The notes beneath the pieces were generated by a model, which was not told where the DNA came from, ran no database searches, and saw only the letters and a list, made by a program, of their open reading frames with translations. Shown here piece by piece: positions 35,375-43,282 of a DNA stretch of 64,000 nt. Numbering within the stretch: the stretch's first letter is position 1; each line of letters begins with the position of its first letter. This stretch comes from an uncultured bacterium (GTDB lineage: Bacteria; Bacillota_I; Bacilli_A; RF39; UBA660): assembly GCA_959020415.1 (NCBI GenBank), contig CAUERX010000003.1:1-64000 (forward strand), read 5' to 3'. The position numbers and the translations under genes are program-made.

Positions 35375-35474
35375 ATATTTTTTCACCTCCTTCATTATCT
35401 AAAAAGGGTAGAGTACTTTCGGGCATAAGCCCTTTTGAAATTTTAGTTATTTCATAACTTGATATATTAGTCAT
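35352..35474 (-). CDS. Very small leader protein of the element's leftward operon
   Basis: 40 residues (MTNISSYEITKISKGLMPES to the tail). The reading frame is open further upstream, but only the ATG at 35474 has an RBS (GAGGAG 7 nt upstream). It ends 23 nt inside the next gene, suggesting translational coupling. Function unknown. Confidence 0.45.
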   Translation of the reverse strand: MTNISSYEITKISKGLMPESTLPFLDNEGGEKIYEILYFY

Positions 35475-35594
35475 ACCATAACTCCTCTTTGCCAGTATGA
35501 GGATAATTTCTGCCTTGCATTTTTTACTTAATGGCATATCGGCGATTTCCACTAAGACTAAGTTTTCAAATAACAAATTTAACTTAACATTTCG

Positions 35595-35666
35595 TGTCCG
35601 AAATATCAGTCGATTAAAATATAACACTGTCCGAAAAACTTGTCAATACTTTTTGTCCGAAATTAT
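35595..35666. promoter_or_regulatory. Divergent promoters with three TGTCCGAAA operators
   Basis: TGTCCGAAA occurs at 35595-35603, 35628-35636 and 35654-35662. A leftward promoter (minus strand TTGACA at 35646-35641, TATATT at 35623-35618, 17 bp) contains the second site in its spacer. A rightward promoter for the Xre gene (TTGTCA 35640-35645, TATAGA about 35664-35669) contains the third. This is the genetic switch of the element, most likely bound by the Xre protein encoded next to it. Confidence 0.75.
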
Positions 35667-35713
35667 AGACAACTTTTTAAAAAAATGATAAAATTAGTTA
35701 AGAAGAAGAAAAA

Positions 35714-36256
35714 ATGGGAGAAAGAAGTGAATATATGAATTCAGGAGAACTTAAAAGTATTATTGAAAGTGCTAGAGAAGCTAAAGGTATATCACAAAGA
35801 GAACTTGCAAAGTTATCAGGAATCAGTAGAAGTACTTTAAATGATATTATTAATGGCAAAATAAAAAAAATAGATGTAGATGCATTAAAAAAGATAGCTG
35901 AAACATTAGACTTATCTTTGAAAAAATTATTAAAAGTAGCAGGATATGATGAATTTCTAGATTATTTATCATTAGATAGATATAAAAATAAATCCACAAG
36001 GGATTTAAAAGATATGATAGAAAGATATAAAAAGTCCCAATTAGATTTATTAGATTGGGATGCTAAAAAAAGAGCAGTAGTAAATGATGCAAGAGGAAAA
36101 TTATTTTATACTATGGAACATTTAAAATTAATGCAAGAAAATAAGGATAGTTTATATACGATTGATAAAGCTATAGAAGATATAAAATATGCTTTTGATG
36201 AATTGGTAAAAGCTCAAAATAAATATGATTACAGCAAATTGCCAAAGGATTTTTAG
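35714..36256 (+). CDS. Xre-family repressor of the element
   Basis: 180 residues. Helix-turn-helix ISQRELAKLSGISRSTLNDIINGK at about 24-47 and a helical C-terminal region with a coiled-coil-like part (residues 85-175) for dimerization. The start is uncertain: ATG 35714, or ATG 35735 with GGGAGAAAG upstream, which would give 173 residues. It is read away from the integrase/mobilization operon and shares a control region with it, the classic layout for a maintenance repressor. No peptidase domain (ImmA-like) is fused or adjacent. Confidence 0.85.
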   Translation: MGERSEYMNSGELKSIIESAREAKGISQRELAKLSGISRSTLNDIINGKIKKIDVDALKKIAETLDLSLKKLLKVAGYDEFLDYLSLDRYKNKSTRDLKDMIERYKKSQLDLLDWDAKKRAVVNDARGKLFYTMEHLKLMQENKDSLYTIDKAIEDIKYAFDELVKAQNKYDYSKLPKDF

Positions 36257-36295
36257 ACAAAGTAGACATCAGTACACTATATGGAGGTAGAAATT

Positions 36296-37435
36296 ATGAG
36301 TAGATTAAAACCGTTTATAAAATGGGCAGGTGGTAAAGAAAAAGAATTACCTATAATAATTGATAATTTGCCAACTAATTTTGATAGGTATGTAGAACCG
36401 TTTGTAGGTGGTGGATCAGTTTATTTATCAATGAATTGTAAATCATCAGTCATAAATGATAAATCAGATGAATTAATGTTACTTTATAGTATGATTAAAG
36501 ATAATAATAAAGAGTTTCATAGAAGTTTAAAAGAAATAAATAAAAATTGGATTGAGATAGAAAAAATAGTAAAGAATAGTTCAGAGGAATTACTAGATTT
36601 ATATAATATGTTCAAAAAAAATGAGTATGAACTAGATGATTTAGTAGATAAATATATGAAAAATCATGCTAAAGAACTAAATAAATTACTAAAAGAAGAT
36701 TTAGATATTAATTTATATAATCTAATTATTGAAATAAAGAAAAATTTGTTATCTAAAATAAATAGAATGTACAAAATTGAAAAACAACGTGGTGAAATGT
36801 GTTTGACTGATGTTATGGACAATCTTGAAACAGCATTTAAAAGTGCTTATTATATGTATTTTAGATATTTATATAATAATAGAAAAAAACTTAAATTAAG
36901 CGATGAATTTTATTGTGCAGTATTCTATTTTATAAGAGATTATTGTTATTCGGCAATGTTTAGATATAATGCAAATGGTGAATTTAATGTACCGTATGGA
37001 GGTATTAGCTATAATAGAAAAGACTTTAAGAAAAAAATAGATTATATTGAATCTGAAGAATTAATTAATAAATTATCTGAAACTAAATTATATTGTTTAG
37101 ATTTTGAGAAATTTTGTAATGAAGTAAAATTAACTGAAAAAGATTTTATGTTTTTAGATCCACCATATGATACTGAATTTTCTACTTATGCAAAAAATGA
37201 TTTTGATAAAGATGATCAAATAAGGTTGGCAAACTATCTTAAAAATACAAAGGCTAAATTTATGCTAATTATTAAAAATACAGATTTTATTTATGATTTA
37301 TATAAGAATAAAGGCTTTAACATAATTGTTTTTGATAAAAAATATTTAGTTAGTTTTATGAATAGAAATAATAAAAAAACTGAACATTTACTTATAACTA
37401 ATTATGAATCGGAGGTAAAAAATGGAACAAACTAA
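36296..37435 (+). CDS. D12-class (Dam-like) DNA adenine N6-methyltransferase
   Basis: 379 residues. The N-terminal KWAGGK (9-14) and PFVGGG (35-40) bind S-adenosylmethionine, and DPPYD (288-292) is the catalytic motif, in the alpha order of D12 enzymes such as M.DpnII. The target-recognition region between is enlarged (about 60-260) and lysine-rich. It is the modification half of the restriction-modification pair with the gene that overlaps it by 14 nt. ATG 36296 is used, as the ATG at 36281 is within its GGAGG RBS. The recognition site is unknown; D12 enzymes often see GATC-like sites. Confidence 0.9.
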   Translation: MSRLKPFIKWAGGKEKELPIIIDNLPTNFDRYVEPFVGGGSVYLSMNCKSSVINDKSDELMLLYSMIKDNNKEFHRSLKEINKNWIEIEKIVKNSSEELLDLYNMFKKNEYELDDLVDKYMKNHAKELNKLLKEDLDINLYNLIIEIKKNLLSKINRMYKIEKQRGEMCLTDVMDNLETAFKSAYYMYFRYLYNNRKKLKLSDEFYCAVFYFIRDYCYSAMFRYNANGEFNVPYGGISYNRKDFKKKIDYIESEELINKLSETKLYCLDFEKFCNEVKLTEKDFMFLDPPYDTEFSTYAKNDFDKDDQIRLANYLKNTKAKFMLIIKNTDFIYDLYKNKGFNIIVFDKKYLVSFMNRNNKKTEHLLITNYESEVKNGTN

Positions 37436-38234
37436 AGAAAATAAAATAAGAGAAAAAGTGAGAAACGCAATAAGAGAATTTTCTGAAAAATTTGAAGAAA
37501 GATATATGAGAGAATTAAACGATTCTACAGGTGTTATTAATGCAAAAAAGAATAATGCCTTCGTTTCTGAATTAGGAAATGAATTTATGTTTTATTCAGC
37601 TTTTTGTCGATCTTTTGATTCTAGTTTTGGGAAAGTACTAGAAAAATTATCAAACGATATTGCAGGTATTTCATATGAAGTAGTTTTAGAAAATATATCG
37701 TCTTATTTGTTACCAGAACAAATTCAACGTAAATCAAATATTATGAATGAATATGACAAGCACGTTAAACCAAGGGTTGAAGATTATACATCATTACATG
37801 CATATAAGCCAACAAATGTAGATAGTTATAAAAAGAAACATGTTACAGACAATCATTTTTATAAAAAAGATACTAAAGAACATTTTATAATTGAATTAAA
37901 AGCTGGTGGAGATTTAGATATTAAAAAAGCTAAAAGTGAAAAAGAAGCTTTAATAGATCAATATTATATTTTATCAAACGCATTGGATGATCCGGAAGAA
38001 AGTGTAAAAATATATTTGGCAACTGCCTATAATATGTATGGAGAAGGAAATGAATGGAGACAAGAAAGAGTAAAACAGTTTTTTAGTGATGATGAATTGC
38101 TAATTGGAAAAGAATATTGGGATTTTGTGTGCGATGATGAAAATGGCTACAATATAATTATTGATGAATATAAAAAAAGTGCTAGATATATATTAGAAGC
38201 TTTAGATAGAATTAAAACAGCATATTTCAATTAA
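37422..38234 (+). CDS. TdeIII-family type II restriction endonuclease
   Basis: 270 residues. A PD-(D/E)xK-type core is visible as an acidic residue near 143-150 followed by HFIIELK (E158, K160) and AGGDLDIKKAKSEKEALIDQY, a stretch I associate with TdeIII-type endonucleases. The N-terminal 140 residues are helical. It begins inside the methyltransferase gene (RBS GGAGG), so methylation is made first. Known TdeIII relatives are often paired with other methylase types, so the partner here is of interest. Specificity is not predicted. Confidence 0.75.
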   Translation: MEQTKENKIREKVRNAIREFSEKFEERYMRELNDSTGVINAKKNNAFVSELGNEFMFYSAFCRSFDSSFGKVLEKLSNDIAGISYEVVLENISSYLLPEQIQRKSNIMNEYDKHVKPRVEDYTSLHAYKPTNVDSYKKKHVTDNHFYKKDTKEHFIIELKAGGDLDIKKAKSEKEALIDQYYILSNALDDPEESVKIYLATAYNMYGEGNEWRQERVKQFFSDDELLIGKEYWDFVCDDENGYNIIIDEYKKSARYILEALDRIKTAYFN

Positions 38235-38261
38235 ATTTTATATCAAGAAAGAAGTGGTAAA

Positions 38262-40397
38262 ATGAAAATTGATTTTCATTGTCATACAATAAAAAGTAAA
38301 AGTGAAGAATCTGAAGAACGAAATGTAAGTGTCAATTTATTTAAAGAAAAAGTATTATTGAGTGGAGTTAAAATAATTGCAATAACAAACCACAACATAT
38401 TTGATAAAGATCAATATTACGAATTTAAAGCCGCTGTTAAAGATAATTGTCAAATATGGCCAGGAATAGAATTAGATGTTATTGGACAAAGTGGTGCAAA
38501 TGGACACTTAATATTAATAGCTAATCCTGATGATGTAGAGGAATTTTCTAAAAAGATAAATAAAATATTAAATGGTAGTACACCAGATAATTTTAAAATA
38601 AATTTAGATGATTTATATAATGAGATTAAAATGCTTAATTTAGTTTATGTTGCACATTGTTTTAAATCGAAGGCTCTCCCATTAAATGATATAGAAGAAT
38701 TTTCAAAAATGTTAGAAAATCCTAAAAGATTATTTAAAGAACCAAGCTCTCTTACTTCTGTAACTGTTCTTCAATCAAATAAGCATAGAGTCGTTATCGG
38801 TACTGATGTTATTCATTGGGGTAATTATGAAAATTATAATTTTGGAGAGTTTAAATTTGAGTTAAAAGATTTTACTTCATTTACTAAAATAATTGAAAAA
38901 GACAAATCATTTTTAAGAGATATAGTGGATGAAGAATTTAGTGAAAATGTAAAAGTATATGGTAAATTAGCTACTAAAGAGCACCCATTTATTATACCTA
39001 TATATAATGATTGTAATATAATTTTTGGTGATAAAGGAAGTGGGAAAACTGAAATATTAGAGTCGTTGGCTGAATATTATAAACTAGAAAAAAATGAAGA
39101 ACCGGTTTTTTATAAAGGTGGAGACAAAGAAGAGTGGTATAAAGGTTTAATAAAAATAAATAGCGAAGATTATGATCTTAAAAATTTTAAAGAAGTTGAC
39201 GATAAAAAAGAAGAGTTAAAATATATTTCAAATTTTATAGATATTACTCCCGTATCTGTAAAAAAATATAAAGACTATTTTCAAAAAAAAGCAAAGAAAG
39301 CTAGCAAAGATAAAATGAAGTGTTTATCAATTAATAAAAGACATCTTTATAATGAAAATAAATACGTTGAAATATATAATGATTATAAAAAAATCACTTC
39401 TTTTTTACGAGATTATAATAATATTGATACTAGCGATGTATTGGAAAATCAAGAAAATGAATTATTAACTTCATTGTTAAAAAAATTAAAAACTGGTTTA
39501 TTTGAAAAATCTAGAACTGAATGGATTAATCAAAAATCAGAGTATTTATTTGATGATTTTGTTACAAATATGTCCATATATGTCTCAGAAAATGTTGGAG
39601 AACCGACAGCTCCTACTGAAACAGGGTTTGCTGCATATGCAAAGAATAGGCTAAAGATTAGAAGTTTTTCTTCAAGTATATTAGCTGAACTTGAAAAGTC
39701 AAATGAAGACGAAGGGATATATATTGGTAATTTAGGTGCCAAAGGAGACGTTTATTTATCTTCGAATTATTTTTTTATAAATTGTAAAAATAAGAATGGT
39801 ATCGATTACAAAATATTAAAAAATAATAAAGGAGATTTAAGTAACTTTGTGACGTTGTTAGAAAAATTAAAAAAAGATTTTACTTTGGATATATCACGAA
39901 CAGTAAACGATTTGAAAGTGCTTTATGATAAAGGAATAAATTCTATGACTGAATTTATTGCAGTTAAAAAAGATTTTAAATTAAATAAAATTAGTTATAA
40001 ACCTTCAAAAGGAGAAAATTCTATACTTGCTTTGCAACATGAATTATTATCTAAAAAAGAAAAAAATGTTTTTCTTATAGACGAACCAGATTTGAGCTTA
40101 GGCAGTACTTATATAAACGAGGTTATTGTTCCTTTATTTAAGGATTTAACAAAATCGCAAAAGATTTTAGTAGTTGCAACCCATGATGCTAATATTGCAG
40201 TCAGAACTCGCCCTTTAAACAGTATTTTAAAGTTAACAGAAAATAATGTATATAAAACGTTTATTGGCAATATGTTTACTGATGTATTAACTGATATTGA
40301 TGATGAAAACAATCAACTAAGTTGGAAAGAACAAAGCATAAAGTATCTAGAGGGTGGAGAGCCAGCTTTTGAGGAAAGAGGAGAATTATATGAATAA
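38262..40397 (+). CDS. PHP phosphoesterase domain fused to ABC/SMC-type ATPase
   Basis: 711 residues. The N-terminal PHP domain (about 1-200) keeps its metal ligands: H6 and H8 (DFHCHT), H44 (ITNHNI), E70 (WPGIELD), H132 (VAHCF), and D182/H185 (GTDVIH). A P-loop follows at 256-263 (GDKGSGKT), then a helical insert (about 290-570), a signature-like KPSKGENSILALQHELL, Walker B FLIDEPDLSLG (604-614) and a switch His (VVATHDA, about H641). It resembles the TrlF/Spaf_1101 group of AAA-like ATPases. PHP domains are often nucleases or phosphatases, so an ATP-gated nuclease or phosphatase used in defence is inferred from the neighbours. Confidence 0.8.
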   Translation: MKIDFHCHTIKSKSEESEERNVSVNLFKEKVLLSGVKIIAITNHNIFDKDQYYEFKAAVKDNCQIWPGIELDVIGQSGANGHLILIANPDDVEEFSKKINKILNGSTPDNFKINLDDLYNEIKMLNLVYVAHCFKSKALPLNDIEEFSKMLENPKRLFKEPSSLTSVTVLQSNKHRVVIGTDVIHWGNYENYNFGEFKFELKDFTSFTKIIEKDKSFLRDIVDEEFSENVKVYGKLATKEHPFIIPIYNDCNIIFGDKGSGKTEILESLAEYYKLEKNEEPVFYKGGDKEEWYKGLIKINSEDYDLKNFKEVDDKKEELKYISNFIDITPVSVKKYKDYFQKKAKKASKDKMKCLSINKRHLYNENKYVEIYNDYKKITSFLRDYNNIDTSDVLENQENELLTSLLKKLKTGLFEKSRTEWINQKSEYLFDDFVTNMSIYVSENVGEPTAPTETGFAAYAKNRLKIRSFSSSILAELEKSNEDEGIYIGNLGAKGDVYLSSNYFFINCKNKNGIDYKILKNNKGDLSNFVTLLEKLKKDFTLDISRTVNDLKVLYDKGINSMTEFIAVKKDFKLNKISYKPSKGENSILALQHELLSKKEKNVFLIDEPDLSLGSTYINEVIVPLFKDLTKSQKILVVATHDANIAVRTRPLNSILKLTENNVYKTFIGNMFTDVLTDIDDENNQLSWKEQSIKYLEGGEPAFEERGELYE

Positions 40398-40680
40398 AAA
40401 TATAATAGACGTTGAATTGATAACTGAAGAGGAAAAACAGTTATTAGTATTTAATTTTGATGAAAAAATATTTTTGGATTTAGCAAGTGATAATGCAGAA
40501 GAACTTAAAGATTTTTTTCAACAGTTATTAATAAAAATATTAGAAAAAAATATAGAATTAAATTTTGTTGAAAAAGATAGAAATGATTTATTTTATGATG
40601 TTGCTAAAAAATATGTTGACCATTTGAAAGTTGAAATAGCATCTATTGTTAATCAACAGCTTAATAAAATTGATGATTAA
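40390..40680 (+). CDS. Small acidic partner of the PHP-ATPase
   Basis: 96 residues, acidic and helical, no known motif. It overlaps the PHP-ATPase gene by 8 nt and has a strong RBS (AGAGGAG) in it, so the two proteins are made together, probably as a complex. The ATG at 40390 is the only one with a good RBS. It is the last gene before the right end of the element. Function unknown; an inhibitor, sensor or stabilising subunit are all possible. Confidence 0.6.
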   Translation: MNKNIIDVELITEEEKQLLVFNFDEKIFLDLASDNAEELKDFFQQLLIKILEKNIELNFVEKDRNDLFYDVAKKYVDHLKVEIASIVNQQLNKIDD

Positions 40681-40756
40681 GAAAATAAAATTTTGTTATA
40701 TATGTTTTTAATGTCATTTTGTCATCATAATAAATAAAAAAACTGATGAATAATTT

Positions 40757-40777
40757 CTACCCATCAGCTACCCATCA
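40757..40777 (+). repeat. Right integrase arm-type repeats
   Basis: CTACCCATCA at 40757-40766 and 40768-40777, same orientation and sequence as the pair near the left end. Confidence 0.65.
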
Positions 40778-40883
40778 AATTATGCTGAATTTATCAATTT
40801 TTAGTTAAATTTTATTAAACTTAAAATGAATTGTATGCCGATATTACGGGGATTTTTAATAATCCTCTTTTTTTATTAAATTG

Positions 40884-40895
40884 CCCCCTGAAGGC
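40884..40895 (+). repeat. Right attachment core (attR) followed by original terminator
   Basis: CCCCCTGAAGGC identical to 30141-30152. Directly after it, GGCGCC (40893-40898) pairs with GGCGCC (40907-40912) before a T-run; this is probably the terminator that belonged to small RNA 2 before insertion. Confidence 0.75.
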
Positions 40896-40935
40896 GCCAT
40901 ATATTGGGCGCCGCTTTTTGTTTGAAATAAAAAAT

Positions 40936-41080
40936 TTGTGACCTTTTTAATTTTTAGGTATAGTTATTACTGAAACTTATAGATGAATTATAAGATACAT
41001 ACAATGCAATGAATTAGTAAGGAGTAATTATTTTAATAATTACTTCAGAGTGTTGGCAATTTTCAATACTCTTTTTTTTG
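40936..41080 (+). ncRNA. Candidate small RNA 3
   Basis: TTGTGA (40936-40941) and TATAGT (40959-40964) with a 17-bp spacer would start a transcript near 40971. It contains a strong stem AGTAATTAT/ATAATTACT (41023-41044) and ends in a terminator AGAGTGTTG/CAATACTCT (41047-41072) plus eight T's. No reading frame with an RBS is present. Identity unknown. Confidence 0.45.
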
Positions 41081-41336
41081 TAAAAAAAATTGTAATATAA
41101 TGTTTTAGCGAATAGGAATTTTCAACAACATAATTGTGTCACTTTTCCATATAAAAAGTAAGGATTGTAAGCTTTGTAGTTGGTTAAAATAAAGCATCAT
41201 TACTATTGATTATCTTATAAATTTAAAAGACTATTGATATAATTTACTTTGTTAACAACAGTGAACTTACTATGTAAGTTTTTTGTAGTAAATATTTTTT
41301 ATATCTGATATAATCAAATTAAAGAGGAGTTAAATT

Positions 41337-41591
41337 ATGAATAATGATTTTAAAGTTTTAATTCAAAATTTGAATAAATTACATACCACAGAAATGGGTA
41401 TCGATCGAATAAAGAAAAATCTTGATTTAGGCACTAATGATGTTGTTGCTTGGTGTCGAAAAAAGATTAGAGATTCAAAAAGTTATATTTTTAGAAAAGG
41501 TAAGAATTGGTATGTTGATATAGAAAATTGTGAGATCACAGTTAATGCTTACAGCTATACAATAATAACTGCCCATAAATTAAAAAAGTAA
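41337..41591 (+). CDS. DUF3781 family protein
   Basis: 84 residues. The family pattern is clear: LHTTEMGIDRIKKNL at about 15-29, CRKKI, FRKGKNWYVDI and the near-terminal NAYSYTIITAHKLKK. The function of DUF3781 is unknown; these are small cytoplasmic proteins scattered in Bacillota accessory regions. RBS AGAGGAG. It lies 9 nt before the DUF6434 gene and they are probably cotranscribed. Confidence 0.85.
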   Translation: MNNDFKVLIQNLNKLHTTEMGIDRIKKNLDLGTNDVVAWCRKKIRDSKSYIFRKGKNWYVDIENCEITVNAYSYTIITAHKLKK

Positions 41592-41600
41592 GGTGATAAA

Positions 41601-42038
41601 ATGAGACCTCAGTTCAAAGATATAGAATCTTATGACGAATTTAAGAAGTATTGTTGGTATTTAGAAGAATTAAAGCAAATTTGTAAAGAATTAAAAATTG
41701 ATTATTCTGGCGGTAAGATAGTACTCAATTATAATATTGAAGAATATTTCAAAGGTAACTTAATAAAAAAGCAACAACGAATTAGAAAAAATAAAAATGT
41801 GGTTGATGCCCTTACGTTAGATACTAAATTAGTAGAATGTGGTTTTGCTTTTAATCAAAGATTTAGAGATTTTTTTATTGAGCAAACTGGAGTTAATAAT
41901 TTTAAATTTAATGTTGATATGGCAGCAACTGTTAAAAAAGTAAAACTAGATAATGATGATACATTTACTTTAGGAGATATACTAGATATTTATTATGGTA
42001 AAAAGGAATATGCGAAATATGATAATTCATCATATTAG
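41601..42038 (+). CDS. SAP/DUF6434-domain protein, possibly truncated
   Basis: 145 residues. An N-terminal SAP-like segment (EELKQICKELKIDYSGGKIVL, about 22-42) precedes the DUF6434 region (LDTKLVECGFAFNQRFRDFFIEQTG). SAP motifs bind DNA or RNA. The C-terminus stops at TAG 42036, and the next codons (WNKFLKDF) would continue the expected family tail, so the last roughly 30 residues may have been lost by a point mutation. RBS AAGGTG. Confidence 0.65.
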   Translation: MRPQFKDIESYDEFKKYCWYLEELKQICKELKIDYSGGKIVLNYNIEEYFKGNLIKKQQRIRKNKNVVDALTLDTKLVECGFAFNQRFRDFFIEQTGVNNFKFNVDMAATVKKVKLDNDDTFTLGDILDIYYGKKEYAKYDNSSY

Positions 42039-42296
42039 TGGAATAAGTTTTTAAAAGATTTTTGTACTGATGAAAAAAACGGATGTTTTTAATAACAAAT
42101 TAAAAGATACCTCAAAGTTATGGAGTATAGCTTGCGATTCGATGGTGATAAAGTTTACAGCAGACAGTTATTAGATGAAAACTGGGATATATTTAATAAA
42201 TATTTTAATTGTTAAAAACCTTTGCGCTTTTTCCAAATGATTTTGGTAGATTATTAATAGACTTGATTTTATAATTATTAGTGAAAGGAGCAAAAT
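42039..42296 (+). other. Decayed coding remnants before the Xre gene
   Basis: It contains the probable lost tail of the DUF6434 gene (to about 42070) and a 30-codon open stretch without start (42122-42214, YSLRFDGDKVYSRQLLDENW) that looks like a piece of a former gene. I cannot assign it. Confidence 0.3.
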
Positions 42297-42647
42297 ATGA
42301 ATATTGGAGAAAAAATTTTTAAATTAAGAAAAGAATTAAAACTTTCACAAGAACAAGTAGCAGAAAAGGTAGGGGTTACAAGACAGACAATTTCAAACTG
42401 GGAGCTTAATGAAACTGTGCCAGATACTAATCAGCTTATTGCTTTGTCTAAAACTTTAAATATTAGTATTGATGAATTAGTTAATAACGATATAAATAAT
42501 ATTATGGTTAAAAAGGTTAGTAATACAGAAAGATTAGCCGGAATGGTTATTAAAATACTTAAAGTAATTGGAACTTTGATAATTATGTATGGAGTGTTTA
42601 TATTGTTTATGGGATTAGTAATTATAATATATGCAGCATGCAAATAA
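42297..42647 (+). CDS. Xre-family regulator with C-terminal membrane helix
   Basis: 116 residues. Standard helix-turn-helix LSQEQVAEKVGVTRQTISNWELNETVPD (about 15-42), then a short linker and one membrane helix (VIGTLIIMYGVFILFMGLVIIIY, about 90-112). Membrane-tethered Xre proteins of this type are common in Bacillota, usually near a membrane or transport gene; here the next gene is a membrane-anchored cyclophilin-like protein. RBS AAAGGAG. Confidence 0.9.
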   Translation: MNIGEKIFKLRKELKLSQEQVAEKVGVTRQTISNWELNETVPDTNQLIALSKTLNISIDELVNNDINNIMVKKVSNTERLAGMVIKILKVIGTLIIMYGVFILFMGLVIIIYAACK

Positions 42648-42744
42648 TAAAAGGACAAATAAAATTTGTTCTTTTTTGTAGTTTAAATACTTGTCTTAGA
42701 GTTTGCTTTGAATGTTAAAATTATAATAAAAGGAGATGGGATTT

Positions 42745-43227
42745 ATGGTTAAAAGAATTATAGCTTTAGTGATGATAATTATTTTAATTGGTACAATAAT
42801 TTATTTTTTTGGAACTGGCAAGCAAGATAAGTCTCAAGTGTCAAACATTGATGAAAAAAAGATAAGTAGGGAAAATTTTAATATAGAAATCAAAATAAAT
42901 GGTAGAAATTTTGTGGTTGATTTGGAAGATAATGAAACGGCTTGGTCTTTTTTTAATATTTTACCGATAACGATAAAAATGAAGGAACTCAATTCTAACG
43001 AAAAGTATTATGATTTGCCAAATAAACTTCCGACATCAGAAGAACACTATTCTAATATAGAGGTAGGTGATTTAATGTTATATGGAGATAAGACAATAGT
43101 TTTGTTTTATGAAAACTTTAATACTTCTTACAATTACACGAGGATAGGGAAAGTTCAAAACATAAAGGAATTTAAAGAATATTTAGGTAAAGGTGATATT
43201 AAAGTTACTTTTCAAAAAAATAATTAA
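42745..43227 (+). CDS. Membrane-anchored cyclophilin-like protein
   Basis: 160 residues. An N-terminal helix (RIIALVMIIILIGTIIYFF) anchors it to the outer face. The rest resembles the cyclophilin-like fold found in small bacterial proteins: FNIEIKINGRNFVVDLEDNETAWSFF, then LPITIKMKELNSNEKYYDLPNKLP and VGDLMLYGDKTIVLFYENF. There is no lipobox cysteine. Its biochemical role is unknown. ATG 42745 is chosen over ATG 42736, which touches the RBS AAAGGAG. Confidence 0.75.
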   Translation: MVKRIIALVMIIILIGTIIYFFGTGKQDKSQVSNIDEKKISRENFNIEIKINGRNFVVDLEDNETAWSFFNILPITIKMKELNSNEKYYDLPNKLPTSEEHYSNIEVGDLMLYGDKTIVLFYENFNTSYNYTRIGKVQNIKEFKEYLGKGDIKVTFQKNN

Positions 43228-43233
43228 AAATGC

Positions 43234-43264
43234 TTGACTTGGAGTTAACTTCAAGGTATATGAT
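43234..43264 (+). promoter_or_regulatory. MerR-type promoter with 19-bp spacer
   Basis: TTGACT (43234-43239) and TATGAT (43259-43264) are 19 bp apart. The spacer region carries the dyad CTTGGAGTTAACTTCAAG (43238-43255), very like the operator of MerR regulators that sit beside aldo-keto reductase or alcohol dehydrogenase genes. Confidence 0.85.
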
Positions 43265-43282
43265 AATAATGGAGGTATACAA

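Larger units (their letters stand above)
30141..40894. mobile_element. Integrative mobilizable element with restriction-modification and PHP-ATPase cargo
   Basis: About 10.75 kb bounded by the 12-bp direct repeats CCCCCTGAAGGC (30141-30152 and 40884-40895). Inside are a tyrosine integrase next to one end, a MobV relaxase with an oriT-like region, a RepA-like ATPase, small DNA-binding genes, an Xre repressor between divergent promoters, and a rightward cargo operon. There are no coupling protein or secretion genes, so it needs a helper for conjugation. Pairs of CTACCCATCA near both ends look like integrase arm sites. Coding style (more lysine, fewer G/C-ending codons) differs slightly from the flanks. 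Confidence 0.9.
40681..41336. other. Right end of the element and flanking intergenic DNA
   Basis: This gene-free 656 bp holds the right arm repeats (40757-40777), a terminator-like hairpin GGATT/AATCC with T-run (about 40850-40870), the attR core with its GGCGCC terminator (40884-40918), a candidate small RNA (40971-41080), a further hairpin AACTTAC-tat-GTAAGTT followed by T's (about 41264-41286), and the promoter region of the gene at 41337 (GATATAAT near 41308). Confidence 0.6.

Noticed and set aside
38262..40397. DNA polymerase X or histidinol phosphatase as the identity of the PHP protein
   Set aside because: The PHP domain is followed by an ABC-type ATPase, not by a polymerase; the length and neighbours do not fit histidine synthesis.
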